A stretch of DNA of 64,000 nt from Calamus simplicifolius (Eukaryota > Streptophyta > Magnoliopsida > Arecales > Arecaceae), in the NCBI GenBank assembly GCA_900491605.1, contig UESW01005003.1, forward strand, positions 187,764 to 251,763. The letters run 5' to 3'. The stretch's first letter is position 1; each line of letters begins with the position of its first letter. Positions 54,334 to 64,000 of this stretch are shown in pieces. Both the position numbers and the translations under genes were made by a program. A model generated the notes under the pieces. It did no database searches and was not told where the DNA came from. It saw nothing but the letters and a program-made list of their open reading frames with translations.

Positions 54334-56537
54334 ATGGCTTCTTCATCCCTGTCTTGTTTGATTTCTGATTCCGAGGGTTATTCCCCAACCTTCACACCTT
54401 CTTCTTCACCACCGCCGAGCTGGTCCTCTTCCTCAGTTGATAGGGTCCCATGGAGCAGCGGCGAGCCGCCGGACGGTCTCCTGCCGGGAATCGCCCGGCC
54501 GCCGGACAGGCCCCCATCCGATGTCATCCGGCCATCACCAGCTCCCCGTCCAACGTGGGCAGTCCCCCGAGGGGACTGCGTCGAGCATGACTGCCCAAGA
54601 AATCATAAACTTAGGGCTAAGTATGGTCTCCCTACCAATCTCCGCCTATACCGACCCCTTCCTGAAGATAGGGTAACCACCTTTCTCCCGATAGGGTGGC
54701 CTTGTACAAAACTTATTTTAAGCTGGCCTTCGTCTTCCTATTCATCCTTTCATACTCAATCTTTTAGATAGATATTCTTTAGCTCCGGCACAGTTGGTTC
54801 TGAATTCCGTTCGGACCATTATCGGCTTCCTAGTATTATGTCACATTTACGGGATAGAGGCTAGGATTTCCCTCTTCCGCTGTTTCTATACCCTTAGAAA
54901 ACAATCCGGGTGGTGGTCTTTTGCCTATAGACCAACTAGAACCCTCAAGCTGCATCTTCCCACATCCATCAAGGGGAGAAAGATAGGTTTTTCTGCGCCC
55001 AAGTCGAGGGGGTAAGGACGGAGTGGGGAATTCCAAACACATAGCCGAATAAGGACCCGTCAGTACTTCCAAGGGACCAGGAGGCATTCGGGCAGTTGAT
55101 AACTATCGACGTCCCCCGATGCAACCAGCTACTAGCCAAGGAAAATCTTCAGCTAGCAGGCCTTATTCCTAGCAATGGTGAGCAGCCGCAACTCTCCCCC
55201 CTTCGTCTACTCTCCTCTACTTTTTTCAATTCCTTTGACTTGTGCAGACATGGCGCCAACGATCCAAACCGTGAGGAAGGCCGCTGCCAAGGAAAGAAGG
55301 GCCCGAGCAGATGGAGCCCCCGCTGAGAAGAGGGCAAAAATTAAAATCAGTAAGAGAGCCGAGGTCGGAGGAGCCTCGGGAAGAAACGAAGAGGCCGAGG
55401 AAAGGAGACGACCTCCGTCACCTTCACCAGCACCGCGCCAGTCCCCCATCGACCTTACCCATACTCCTCCGAAGCAGAGGATTGGAGTCCCGCCATCACA
55501 GCCTGCCGCTCCAGAGGCAGAACCAACTGCTCCAGCCGCAGGGCCGGATCTAGTTCCACCAGCCGAAGAGCTACCGTCGATGGGCCCTCGCAGGCAGCAG
55601 CACCAGCGGAAGGGGTGCCGCCGGCTTCCGACTCGGCACCCGCGGCTCTAGCACCCACCGGGATCGAGGAAGACGAAGCTGATGTGCCTTCCTTTCGGTC
55701 GATTTGGAGCACCATGGCCATTGGGCCAAACGACTAATGGCCCAGGTCTATGTGCCTGAGCTGCAAGGGGTCCTCCAAAACCAAAGGACTTCCATTTTCT
55801 CCGCGAGGCCTCGATGGCTCACCTATGAGTAAGTATTCTTTCCCTTCCAAGTCTTCATTAAGGATTTTTCCTCACCTAACCCAAGTAATTGTGCAGTGAT
55901 GAACTCCTTGGCTGCTGTCAGAGGCATCCTATCTCAGGCCGAGGCCACCCTCGACCAGTCGCAAGAAAGCGCCAACCAAGCCCAGGCCAGAGCGGAAAAG
56001 GCTGAGGCGGCTCTGGAGGCGATCCAAGCTGAACTGGCTCGGCACAAAGGGCCGAACCGAGGCCGCCCGATTCAAAAATTTAACCCGGGCCGAAAGGGCA
56101 GAAGAGGCGCTTGAGGTGGCTCAGTGCTAGGCGGCCAATGAGCTCAATAATGCTCATGTGACAGAGGAGAAGCAGAAGGTGGTGGAGGCGGAGGTATTCG
56201 CGTTGAAGAATCGACTACACTCCGCCACCATTGAAATAAAAGCGGTCGAGGAGCGAGCGGAAAATGCTGAAGAGATCGCCCGCCTATCCGATGCCGAAAT
56301 TACGGAGCTGAGGGCGGCGGTGACCGCAGCCAAGTAGAAGGCCGCCGAGGCCGTAGAGAATTCAAGAAGTCCGACATTTATGATGAGAAACTGGCCGAGA
56401 CCACTGCCTTTGCATACAACGGAGGCTTCCAAGACTGTAAAGATAAGGTACAAAGACTCTACGGCCTCGAAGGAATTGAGGAGCTGGAGCCAGACGAAGT
56501 CCCTAAGGATGACGGTTCGGCACCGGCTGAGCCATAA
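54334..56537 (+). pseudogene. Antisense ORF (aORF) of Tat element E, broken
   Basis: Starts MASSSLSCLISDSEGYSP at 54334 and ends at the TAA at 56535-56537. Exon 1 carries the Transposase_28-like domain split over frames (LRAKYGLPTNLRLYRPLPED, then LNSVRTIIGFLVLCHIYGIE, WWSFAYRPTRTLKLHLP). Two introns fit GT-AG: 55178-55247 (70 bp) and 55829-55896 (68 bp), in the same places as in element D. Exon 2 is basic then Pro/Ala-rich (KAAAKERRARADGAPAEKR, NLS-like). Exon 3 is coiled-coil-like (QARAEKAEAALEAIQAELAR) with internal stops. It is better preserved at its start and splice sites than inside the first domain. It is homologous to the aORFs of A and D, and its function is unknown. Confidence 0.75.
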
Positions 56538-56929
56538 GCGTCTCTTTTCTTTTTCTTTGTAACAAGGCCCGACAAGAGTCGGCAATTTTGTAAGACATTT
56601 ACAATTAATGAAAAACAACTTCTGAAATCTTAGAAATTTACTGTTAATAACTCGTTTATTCTAGAACCGGGGCCAGGGCCAAAATCATAGATCCCATTTA
56701 GGAACCGACGCCGTAGCTAGGTGAGGCAGAAGCAAGATAGAAAACTAGGCCATGGCTAAGACATGGCCGTTGTTGAGCCGATACTCATCATCGGTGTCAA
56801 GGCCAAAGTCAATATGTGGGGGAAGTCGAAACCCGAACCTTAAGACTGAAGTCGAGATTGAGGCAAAATTGCATGAGCAAACGCTGGTCCCACCCCATAC
56901 TGGAGTACCGACATGAAGTCAAGTTGAAG

Positions 56930-57145
56930 TGTCGACGCTGAGTCGGGTTTGAGTGTCGACGCAGAGTCGAGCTCGAGGGCCGATGCTGAGCTGGACTTGC
57001 ATGCTGACACGGAGTCAGGCTTGCGTGCCAACGCGGATCGGGCTTGCATGCCGACGCGAAGTCGGGCTTACGTGCCGACACGAGTCGGGCTTGAGTGCCG
57101 ACACGGAGTGGGCTTGAGTGTCGACGCAGAGTCGGGCTTGAGTTA
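56930..57145. repeat. 24-bp minisatellite of element E
   Basis: About nine degenerate units of the type GAGTCGGGCTTGAGTGCCGA-CGC, period close to 24 bp. The consensus matches the 24-bp array of element C (GCCGACGCGGAGTCGG core). It sits between the end of integrase and the end of the aORF. Confidence 0.85.
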
Positions 57146-57231
57146 AAAAAGCCAGATCACTTAAAGACACTTTCGTTAGTAAGAAATGAATGCCTTTAAG
57201 TAAACATGCTCAAGCTTAAGATATCAATACA

Positions 57232-58341
57232 CTACTGATAATACCGATGGAGGTTGTCCACGTTCCAGGTGCGAGGGAGAGGCTTTCCATCCAGCCCTTC
57301 GATCTGGTATGCTCCACGATGTAGCGCATTGATGACTCGATAAGGTCCTTCCCAATTGAGCGACAGCTTTCCCCCCTCTGTAGATTTGGAGACTTCAGCT
57401 GTCTGAAGACTAGGTCTCCGGGAAGGAATGTTCTGGGACGAACTCGGGCATTGCAATACTTTGCAATCCTCTGTCAGTAGGAAGCCATTCTGAGTCGTGC
57501 TCGGTCGCGGAGTTCCTCAACGAGGTCAAGGCTGGCTCTCAACTGGCTGAAATTATTTTCCTCATCGTACGATTATGTTCGGGGACTAGGAATGTCAATC
57601 TCCACCGGAATGACTGCCTCCGATCCGAACACAAAGCTAAAAGGAGTTTCTTCCGTAGGAGTTCGGGGCGTTGTGTGATACGCCCACAGCATGCTCGGAA
57701 GCTTCTCCACCCATCTTCCTTTGAAATCATCCAGAATTGTCCTAAGCCCTTGAAGGATGATCCGATTTGTTACTTCCGCCGCTCTGTTTGTTTGCGAATG
57801 ACCGACAGAAGTAACCTCTGATATATGCCCAGTTCGGCACAAAATTCTTTGAAAGAAGCATTGTCGAATTGGCGACCATTGTCGGTAACAAGTGTATGGG
57901 GTAACCCAAACCGACAAATAACGGACTTCCAGAAGAAGCTCCTCACCTTGGCTTTCATGATTTTGGTAAGTGCTTCAGCCTCCATCCACTTAGTGAAATG
58001 GTCGATGGTAACGAGCAAAAACTTCCGTTGACCGGAGGCTAAAGGGAACAATCCCAAAATGTCCATCCCCCATTGGGCGAAGGGCCATGGAGCCGACAAG
58101 GGCTCAGTTGGGAGGTTTGCAGCCGTTGAATGTTAGCATGTTGCTGGCAGCTGTCACACTTTCGGACCAGCACGGATGTGTCTTCCCGCATGGTGGGCTA
58201 GTAGTAGCCTTGGCGTAGGGCCTTGTGTGACAGTGCTCTGCCTCCCAAGTGATTTCCGCATATACCTTCATGGATCTCACGGAGGATGTAGTCGGCGTCT
58301 GCGGGACCAACGCATTTTAGGAGAGGATGAGAGAAGGATCT
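57232..58341 (-). pseudogene. Integrase fragment of Tat element E
   Basis: Integrase pieces in several frames: part of the HHCC zinc finger (58310-58104, readable in a shifted frame), the catalytic core with two Asp (WGMDILGLFPLASGQRKFLL, LVTDNGRQFDNASF) at 58099-57770, then LQGLRTILDDFKGRWVEKLP and PVEIDIPSPR at 57917-57573, and the C-terminal domain GGKLSLNWEGPYRVINALHR ending NVDNLHRYYQ at 57232. Frameshifts occur at several points. The N-terminal end is cut at about 58342, where element F begins. It is clearly similar to the integrase of element D. Confidence 0.85.
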
Positions 58342-58345
58342 TCAG

Positions 58346-61285
58346 TGTCAGCTCCCCCTCCTCTCTGGGGCCACCGATAGCACACCTGCACACTTGTGGT
58401 ACTCAGATAGAGTTTTACTAGTCTTTATGTAGCGCTCCATAAAGAGCTAGAGAACCCCAACTAATTATCATAAGTGACAGACACACGAAAACACATCTTG
58501 TTAAAAATTTTCATTTTCATCTCAATTATATACACAAATCACTCAATCAACACTAAGCATCAACCTGCTCAGATAATATTTTTCATGACATTCCTCAGGC
58601 AGTTTACAAGATCACATTCACAATCGACATCAAAATCATAAGTGCACACATCATGCTCATAATTTTCTCCAAAACATAAGTCTCATATTCATATCCAAAA
58701 AGGTCTAAAACATCATTACATCTTACCATACACATACACATATACAATATACAAATATCAATCCACACTATCTCAATATACAAGGCTAGCATCTATACAC
58801 CCTTGCATCCAAGCAAGCTTCACCAGCTAAGGGTTCTGTCCTGCTTATCTTGTGATCCTGGCAGAAATACTCACTGATCTGAAAGAACATTTAAATCATA
58901 GAGGGATGAGACCTAAGTCCCAGTGACTGGATAACCATCTAACTATGGAGAAATAGAGAACCATAACCTCTTATTTTCAATCGTATGCTGATACTATTTA
59001 GCTTGTACAACTCAAAGTACATTTTTAACATGATATCAGATAAAATAAAATGTAGCTTATTCTTCAAATAACATATCAGTACTGAAATACTCTATAATAA
59101 CTTTTCACTGAAAGATAACTCATTAAGATAAAAATCATGCATTACAATATAAAAATATGCATTCTTTATCTACAACCCAGACTTCTTTATTAAATTCTCA
59201 GACTCCCACCGGAATCTGCTTGCCCACTGGCATCTCAAGTAAACTCTCCCTCTCGGGATAACTACTTGGCCCACTGGCCCTTTTTATATCACAACATATG
59301 CTTTTAAATCTCATGATGCTGGGCTGTGTGTGTAATGCCTCTGAGGTACCACCCTACAGTCGCCCTCCCGTAGGTGTACTCTCATCGGGTGCGTGACTAG
59401 CAACAGGATCCCCGCACAAATAGCACCCCTTACCCGTGCGGTTCACCCGGCAAAGTGCTTTGTTCCTTAACCCTGGAACCTCGGGTTTTCTCTCTGCCCC
59501 CACGGGCTATATATAGTAATCAGCTCCACTGAGCTATGATTCATGCCCCCATGGGCTGCTCACAACCAGCCCCACTGGCCTGGTTAAGCGTGCACTCACC
59601 CCTGATTCTGGGGTTCATCGTACGATCTGTTCGCAAGGAGGTGCCGGCTCGATAGTAGTGTGCAATGCTCATGCTACAGTACAGTCTAAAGGGTGATCAG
59701 CCCCATAGCTGCCTGATGCTCAGTATGATACATACATCATTTGTAAAGCTTTATCATGCAAATATGCCATGTATACATTAAAAATCCCCTCATCGAAACT
59801 CATGCTTATGTGTTTATGCTCAAAACTCATGCTCGAAACTCATGCTTATTTCTTTATGCTTAAAACTCATGCTCAAAACTCATTTATCAGAATATCATAT
59901 ACTAGGTTCTCATTTCTCATATTTAAAACATACATAATACTCTGCTAAACATAACATACCATAACTAGGTATTAATCTCATTATACTAGCTCAAATTAAC
60001 TTCTCATTGCTAGATGAGAAACCCACTCACCTTAGTAGGTTACTCCTCGACTGGTACTCAACTCTGGTATTTGGCTCCCTAAAATAACCCTCTTGACCTA
60101 CGTCAACATACAGATATGATAGCTATTAGGATTACCTCCACACGAGGTTTTCCCACGAACCATGCATGCATACATGATCTATCCTCTAATATCTCATTAT
60201 TTTCTTCCACCCTTTCTCTACTCAAGATTTCTTCTACTATTACCTCAAAATACAATAATCTAAGAAAATCTAAAGTCATGCAAGATCTAGGAAAGCTATA
60301 GCTTACCTGGAGTCGAGCACAAACCCCAAGCTTCCCTTTCCCTTCCTCTTTCTTCCTCCTTCTTCTTCTTCCCTTCCTCTCTTTTCTCCTCTTCTTCTCT
60401 CTTTTCTTTCTTTCTTTTTTTCTCTGGCTGAACCCACGTTTTCCCTTTTTCTCTAATGACTTGGGGACCAAGTCATGGGAAACTTAAGGGTTAAGGCATG
60501 CCAAATTCCCCTTTTGCCCTCAAACACTCTAACACACTTTTTGGAAAACACGTGGCTCACTTATAACCATGATATTTTGCCCTTAGATTTTCTTTCCCAA
60601 GTTGCCCTTAACACAATTAGCAATTGACATCGGAGCCTTTTCCCATTTTGCCCCTGATATAGCATTTTTTTAATCGATTTATAGCCCAAATTATCATTTT
60701 TTTCTTAAATCTACTTTATAACATTTCTAAGAAAAGACTTACCATCTTGAAGAACTCGATTTTAGAAATCCAACGGTTCAAACGGCATCCAAATCGGACT
60801 TGAAACGGAATAAATATGAAATTCTCAAGATTTAACTCAGAAAAACCTGCCGTCTTGGAGTCGGCTCCAGCAGAAATAGGTGTCGACTCCAGAAAAGTAG
60901 GTATCACTCCAACACTGCAGCAGAAATGTAGTTTCTCTGTAGGTGTCACTCCACCTCTGCAGGTGTCGACTCCAAAGCGTGCCGAAAGTTTAAAACCGTG
61001 CCAGAGTCGACTCCACTCCAAATAGTGTCGACTCCAACCACTAAAAACATCATTTTAGGATAAAACTCAAACTAAACTTGATTTTTCTTGTGATTTAAAC
61101 CCATTAAAACTTAAGTCTCTCAATTTCTTAAATCAAACTCATTAACATTCAGAAATATACTCATTTACTCCAAAATTTCTTCTCTTTACATTTATCAAAA
61201 GGCCAACACACCCACTTCACTGAAACTTTCTGACTTTCATTTCAAATGAAAATGCCATAAATTACAAGGTTTTCAGGATGTTACA
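58346..61285 (-). repeat. 3' LTR of chromovirus element F (about 2.9 kb)
   Basis: On the minus strand it begins TGTAACATCCTGAAAACC (61285 downward) and probably ends GGAGCTGACA at 58346. At 60855-61040 there are irregular GGTGTCGACTCC/GAGTCGGCTCC motifs, also present in the fragment at 1-260. I see no gene inside. The frame at 60103-60471 is a purine-rich low-complexity run. Confidence 0.75.
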
Positions 61286-61303
61286 ATTCTCCCCCTCTTA
61301 AGA
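61286..61303 (-). promoter_or_regulatory. Polypurine tract of element F
   Basis: The minus strand reads CTTAAGAGGGGGAGAAT immediately before the LTR start TGTAACATCC. It overlaps the pol stop codon, an arrangement common in this clade. Confidence 0.85.
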
Positions 61304-64000
61304 AATTTCGTCCCGAAATTTAGCTAGATATATTTCAAATAGATGGGGGTACTTCAATCTCATCTCATCCTCTCGCTCCCATGTAGCCTCCTCTTTTTGA
61401 TGATTTAACCATTGCACCTTAACTAATGGAATTCTTTTACTGCGGAGCTGCTTAATCTCCCTACTCAAGATCTTCACTGGTTCTGTTGCAAATGATAAAT
61501 CCCCCTGTAACTCTATAGTCTCAGACTGAATCACATGAGAGGAATCCGGCACATACCTCCTAAGCATTGATACATGAAATACATTATGAATCTGAGATAA
61601 CTCTGGAGGTAAAGCCAATCTATAAGCTAGTGTCCCAACTCTTTCCAGAATTTCATAGGGTCCAATATACCTGGGACTCAACTTGCCTTTCTTTCCAAAT
61701 CTCATAATACCTCGCCAAGGAGATACCTTCAGAAAGACTCTATCTCCAACCTCAAACTTTACCTCTCTATGCTTTTTATCTGCATAGCTCTTCTGTCTAT
61801 CCTGGGCTGCCTTTAATTTAGCTCTTATAATTTTAACTTGATCTGCTGTAAGCTGCACTAACTCAGGGCCTAACAGCCTTCTCTCTCCCTCCTCATCCCA
61901 ACACACTGGAGTTCTACATTTTCTCCCATACAAGGCCTCATATGGTGCCATATCAATGCTAGAATGGTAGCTGTTATTGTAAGCAAACTCTATTAAAGGT
62001 AGATGATCATCCCAGCTACCAGAAAATTCCATGACACAAGCTCTCAGCATATCCTCCAGTGTCTGGATGGTTCTTTCTGACTGACCATCGGTTTGGGGAT
62101 GAAATGTTGTACTGAACCTCAATTTAGTCCCCAAAGCTTTCTGTAATTCTGCCCAAAATTGAGATGTGAACCTTGGATCTCTATCTGATACTATCGATAC
62201 TGGCACACCATGCCTACTCACAATTTCATGCACATATAATTCTGCTAATCTATCCAAGGTAAAGACAATCTTAATAGGCAGAAAATGAGCAGACTTAGTC
62301 AATCTATCAACTATCACCCATATAGCATCATTGCCCCTTCTGGTCTTTGGGAGTCCTACAACGAAATCCATAGTTATATGCTCCCATTTCCACTCTGGCA
62401 CAAACAGAGGCTGAAGCTTTCCAGCTGGACACTGATGTTCAGCCTTAATCTGCTGACACACCAAACACTTAGATACATACTCAGCTATCTCCTTTTTCAT
62501 ACCATTCCACCAGTAATTCTGTTTGATAGTTCTATACATCTTAGTACTACCTGGATGCATTGAATAAGCTGAGCTATGTGCTTCCCTTAAAATCTGATCT
62601 TTCACTGATTCCACAGCTGGCACACAAACTCTGCCCTTGAATAATAACACTCCATCACCTCTAACAGAAAACTCTGACTGAGACCCACTCTGAATTAAAT
62701 CTCTAGCTTTAAGCAACTGTAGATCTAGCAACTGAGCTTCTCTTATTTCTTCTAGCATTTGGGGTCTCACTCTGAAAGTAGCCAACAAGGCTCCTGATTC
62801 TTCTACAGCTAGCTCTGCATCTAACCTCCTTAACTCAATCATCAAGGGTAGCTGTACGGTTCTGATAGAAGCCAATGTGGCCATAGACTTTCGACTCAAG
62901 GCATCAGCCACAACATTAGCTTTCCCTGGGTGATACTCAATAGTGCAATCATAGTCTTTAATCAATTCAATCCATCTTCTCTGCCTTAAATTCAATTCCT
63001 TCTGGGTCAGAATATATTTCAAGCTCTTATGATCAGTAAATATCTGGCATCTTCTTCCATACAAGTAGTGCCTCCAAACCTTCAATGCAAATATAACAGC
63101 AGCTAACTCCAAATCATGGGTGGGGTAATTCTTTTCATGGGATCTCAACTGTCTAGATATATAAGCCACCACTTTCCCATTCTGCATTAAAACACACCCC
63201 AAACCCTTCAATGAGGCATCACTATAGATCACATAATCACTGGCACTATCAGGTAGTATTAGGATTGGGGCTGAGGTTAATCTCTTTTTCAATTCATCCA
63301 TACTCTTCTGGCATTCATTAGACCAATCAAACTTGATATTCTTTCTAAGCAGCTTAGTCATAGGAGAAGCCAAAATCGAGAAATTTTCTATAAATCTTCT
63401 ATAATATCCTGCTAGCCCCAAGAAACTCCTCACCTCAGTCTGATTGGTAGGTGATACCCAATTCACTATAGCTTCAATCTTTTGAGGATCTACCATAATA
63501 CCTTTGGCTGAAACTACATGTCCCAAGAACTTTACCTCATCCAGCCAAAATTCACTTTTACTAAACTTTGCATATAATTGCTTTTCTCTTAATATCTGCA
63601 AAACTGTCCTCAGATGCTGTTCATGCTCTTCACTACTTCTAGAATAAATCAAGATGTCATCAATGAATACTATCACAAATTTATCTAGATACTCTTGAAA
63701 TACTTGATTCATCAGACCCATAAAAGCAGCTGGAGCATTTGTCAAGCCAAATGGCATCACCAAGAACTCATAATGACCATATCTGGTCCTGAAAGCAGTT
63801 TTAGATATATCCTCATTCTTTATTCTCAATTGATGATACCCAGATCTCAGATCAATCTTTGAAAACACTGCTGCCCCCTGCAGCTGATCAAACAAATCAT
63901 CGATCCTTGGCAATGGATAATTGTTTCTAATGGTCACCTTGTTCAATGTCTATAGTCTATACACAACCTCAAGGTACCATCCTTTTTCTTCAACAAACAA
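61298..64000 (-). pseudogene. Pol of element F: RT, RNase H, integrase, chromodomain (one frameshift, partial)
   Basis: An 882-codon open stretch (63946-61298) plus a short in-frame piece to the window end. Domains in order: reverse transcriptase (KIDLRSGYHQLRIKNEDISK, MPFGLTNAPAAFMGLMNQVF, catalytic FIDD), RNase H (YSDASLKGLGCVLMQ, SRQLRSHEKNYPTHDLELAA, IFTDHKSLKYI), integrase zinc finger (HSSAYSMHPGSTKM ... CLVCQQIKAEH), catalytic core (MDFVVGLPKTRRGNDAIWVI, IVSDRDPRFTS, FHPQTDGQSERTIQTLEDML), C-terminal GKLSPRYIGPYEILERVG, and a chromodomain (PLVKVQWLNHQKEEATWERE). Near 63946-63950 one base is missing between CIDYR and LNKVT. This shifts the frame in the conserved RT motif and is the only defect I see here. 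The chromodomain is thought to guide insertion to heterochromatin. Confidence 0.92.

Larger units (their letters stand above)
53193..58345 (-). mobile_element. Tat-clade element E, 3' part, interrupted by element F
   Basis: This is the 3' half of a Tat retrotransposon in minus orientation. Plus-strand order: 3' LTR (53193-53806), polypurine-tract complement (TGCTTCTCCTGCCCC), antisense promoter and aORF (to 56537), 24-bp array, integrase (57232-58341). It stops abruptly inside the integrase zinc-finger region at about 58342, where the LTR of element F begins. The rest should continue beyond F, outside the window. It is the same family as element A. Confidence 0.85.
58346..64000 (-). mobile_element. 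Element F: Tekay/Del-type chromovirus (Ty3/gypsy), 3' part
   Basis: An LTR retrotransposon in minus orientation, inserted into the integrase of element E. The window shows its 3' LTR (58346-61285), polypurine tract and pol back to the middle of reverse transcriptase. The rest (gag, protease, 5' LTR) lies beyond 64000. A chromodomain at the end of integrase, a long LTR and the purine tract directly after the pol stop are typical of the Tekay/Del chromoviruses. If TGTCAGCTCC is the true LTR tip, the target duplication would be TTCAG (58341-58345), to be matched outside the window. Confidence 0.88.

Noticed and set aside
60103..60471. Minus-strand open frame with a Lys/Arg-rich run
   Set aside because: It is translated from a purine-rich low-complexity tract inside the LTR of element F.

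Overview
This window looks like nuclear DNA of a flowering plant, probably a monocot. The evidence is GT-AG spliced genes with long introns, plant-specific gene families (ferric reduction oxidase, FAR1-related), a GC-rich 5' end in one gene, and many nested plant LTR retrotransposons. I cannot name the species. About half of the window is transposon-derived.

Layout, left to right. Positions 1-415 are a fragment of a chromovirus-type LTR. Positions 416-3741 are the 3' part of Tat-clade Ty3/gypsy element A (plus orientation), with an antisense gene (aORF) and a 1,000-bp 3' LTR. Positions 7891-14737 hold a nine-exon FRO6/FRO7-type ferric-chelate reductase gene, with a small TRIM retrotransposon in intron 3. 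Positions 16343-24440 are element C, a non-autonomous Tat derivative (minus orientation, target duplication GGTGC). Its right LTR carries a 2.65-kb non-autonomous hAT transposon (8-bp duplication) filled by an 83-bp minisatellite. Positions 25906-28.0 kb hold FAR1-related gene 1. Positions 34804-46410 are element D, a complete 11.6-kb Tat retrotransposon (minus orientation, duplication CATGG). Positions 47581-49.7 kb hold FAR1-related gene 2, a paralogue of the first. From 53193 to about 58345 lies Tat element E (minus orientation, same family as A), broken by element F (58346 to the window end), a Tekay/Del-type chromovirus with a chromodomain.

How the parts relate. The host content is one membrane ferric reductase and a pair of FAR1-related genes now separated by element D. 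The Tat elements carry gag-protease-RT-RNase H-second RNase H-integrase on one strand. Between integrase and the 3' LTR they carry an oppositely oriented gene with two short introns. The stretch upstream of this antisense gene keeps a G-box-like motif, a TATA box and, in D and E, a shared start-region motif. This suggests the gene has its own promoter. Minisatellites (24 bp in C and E, 113 bp in D) sit beside the end of pol.

All boundaries and splice sites were read by eye. Domain names come from motif recognition, not from a database search.
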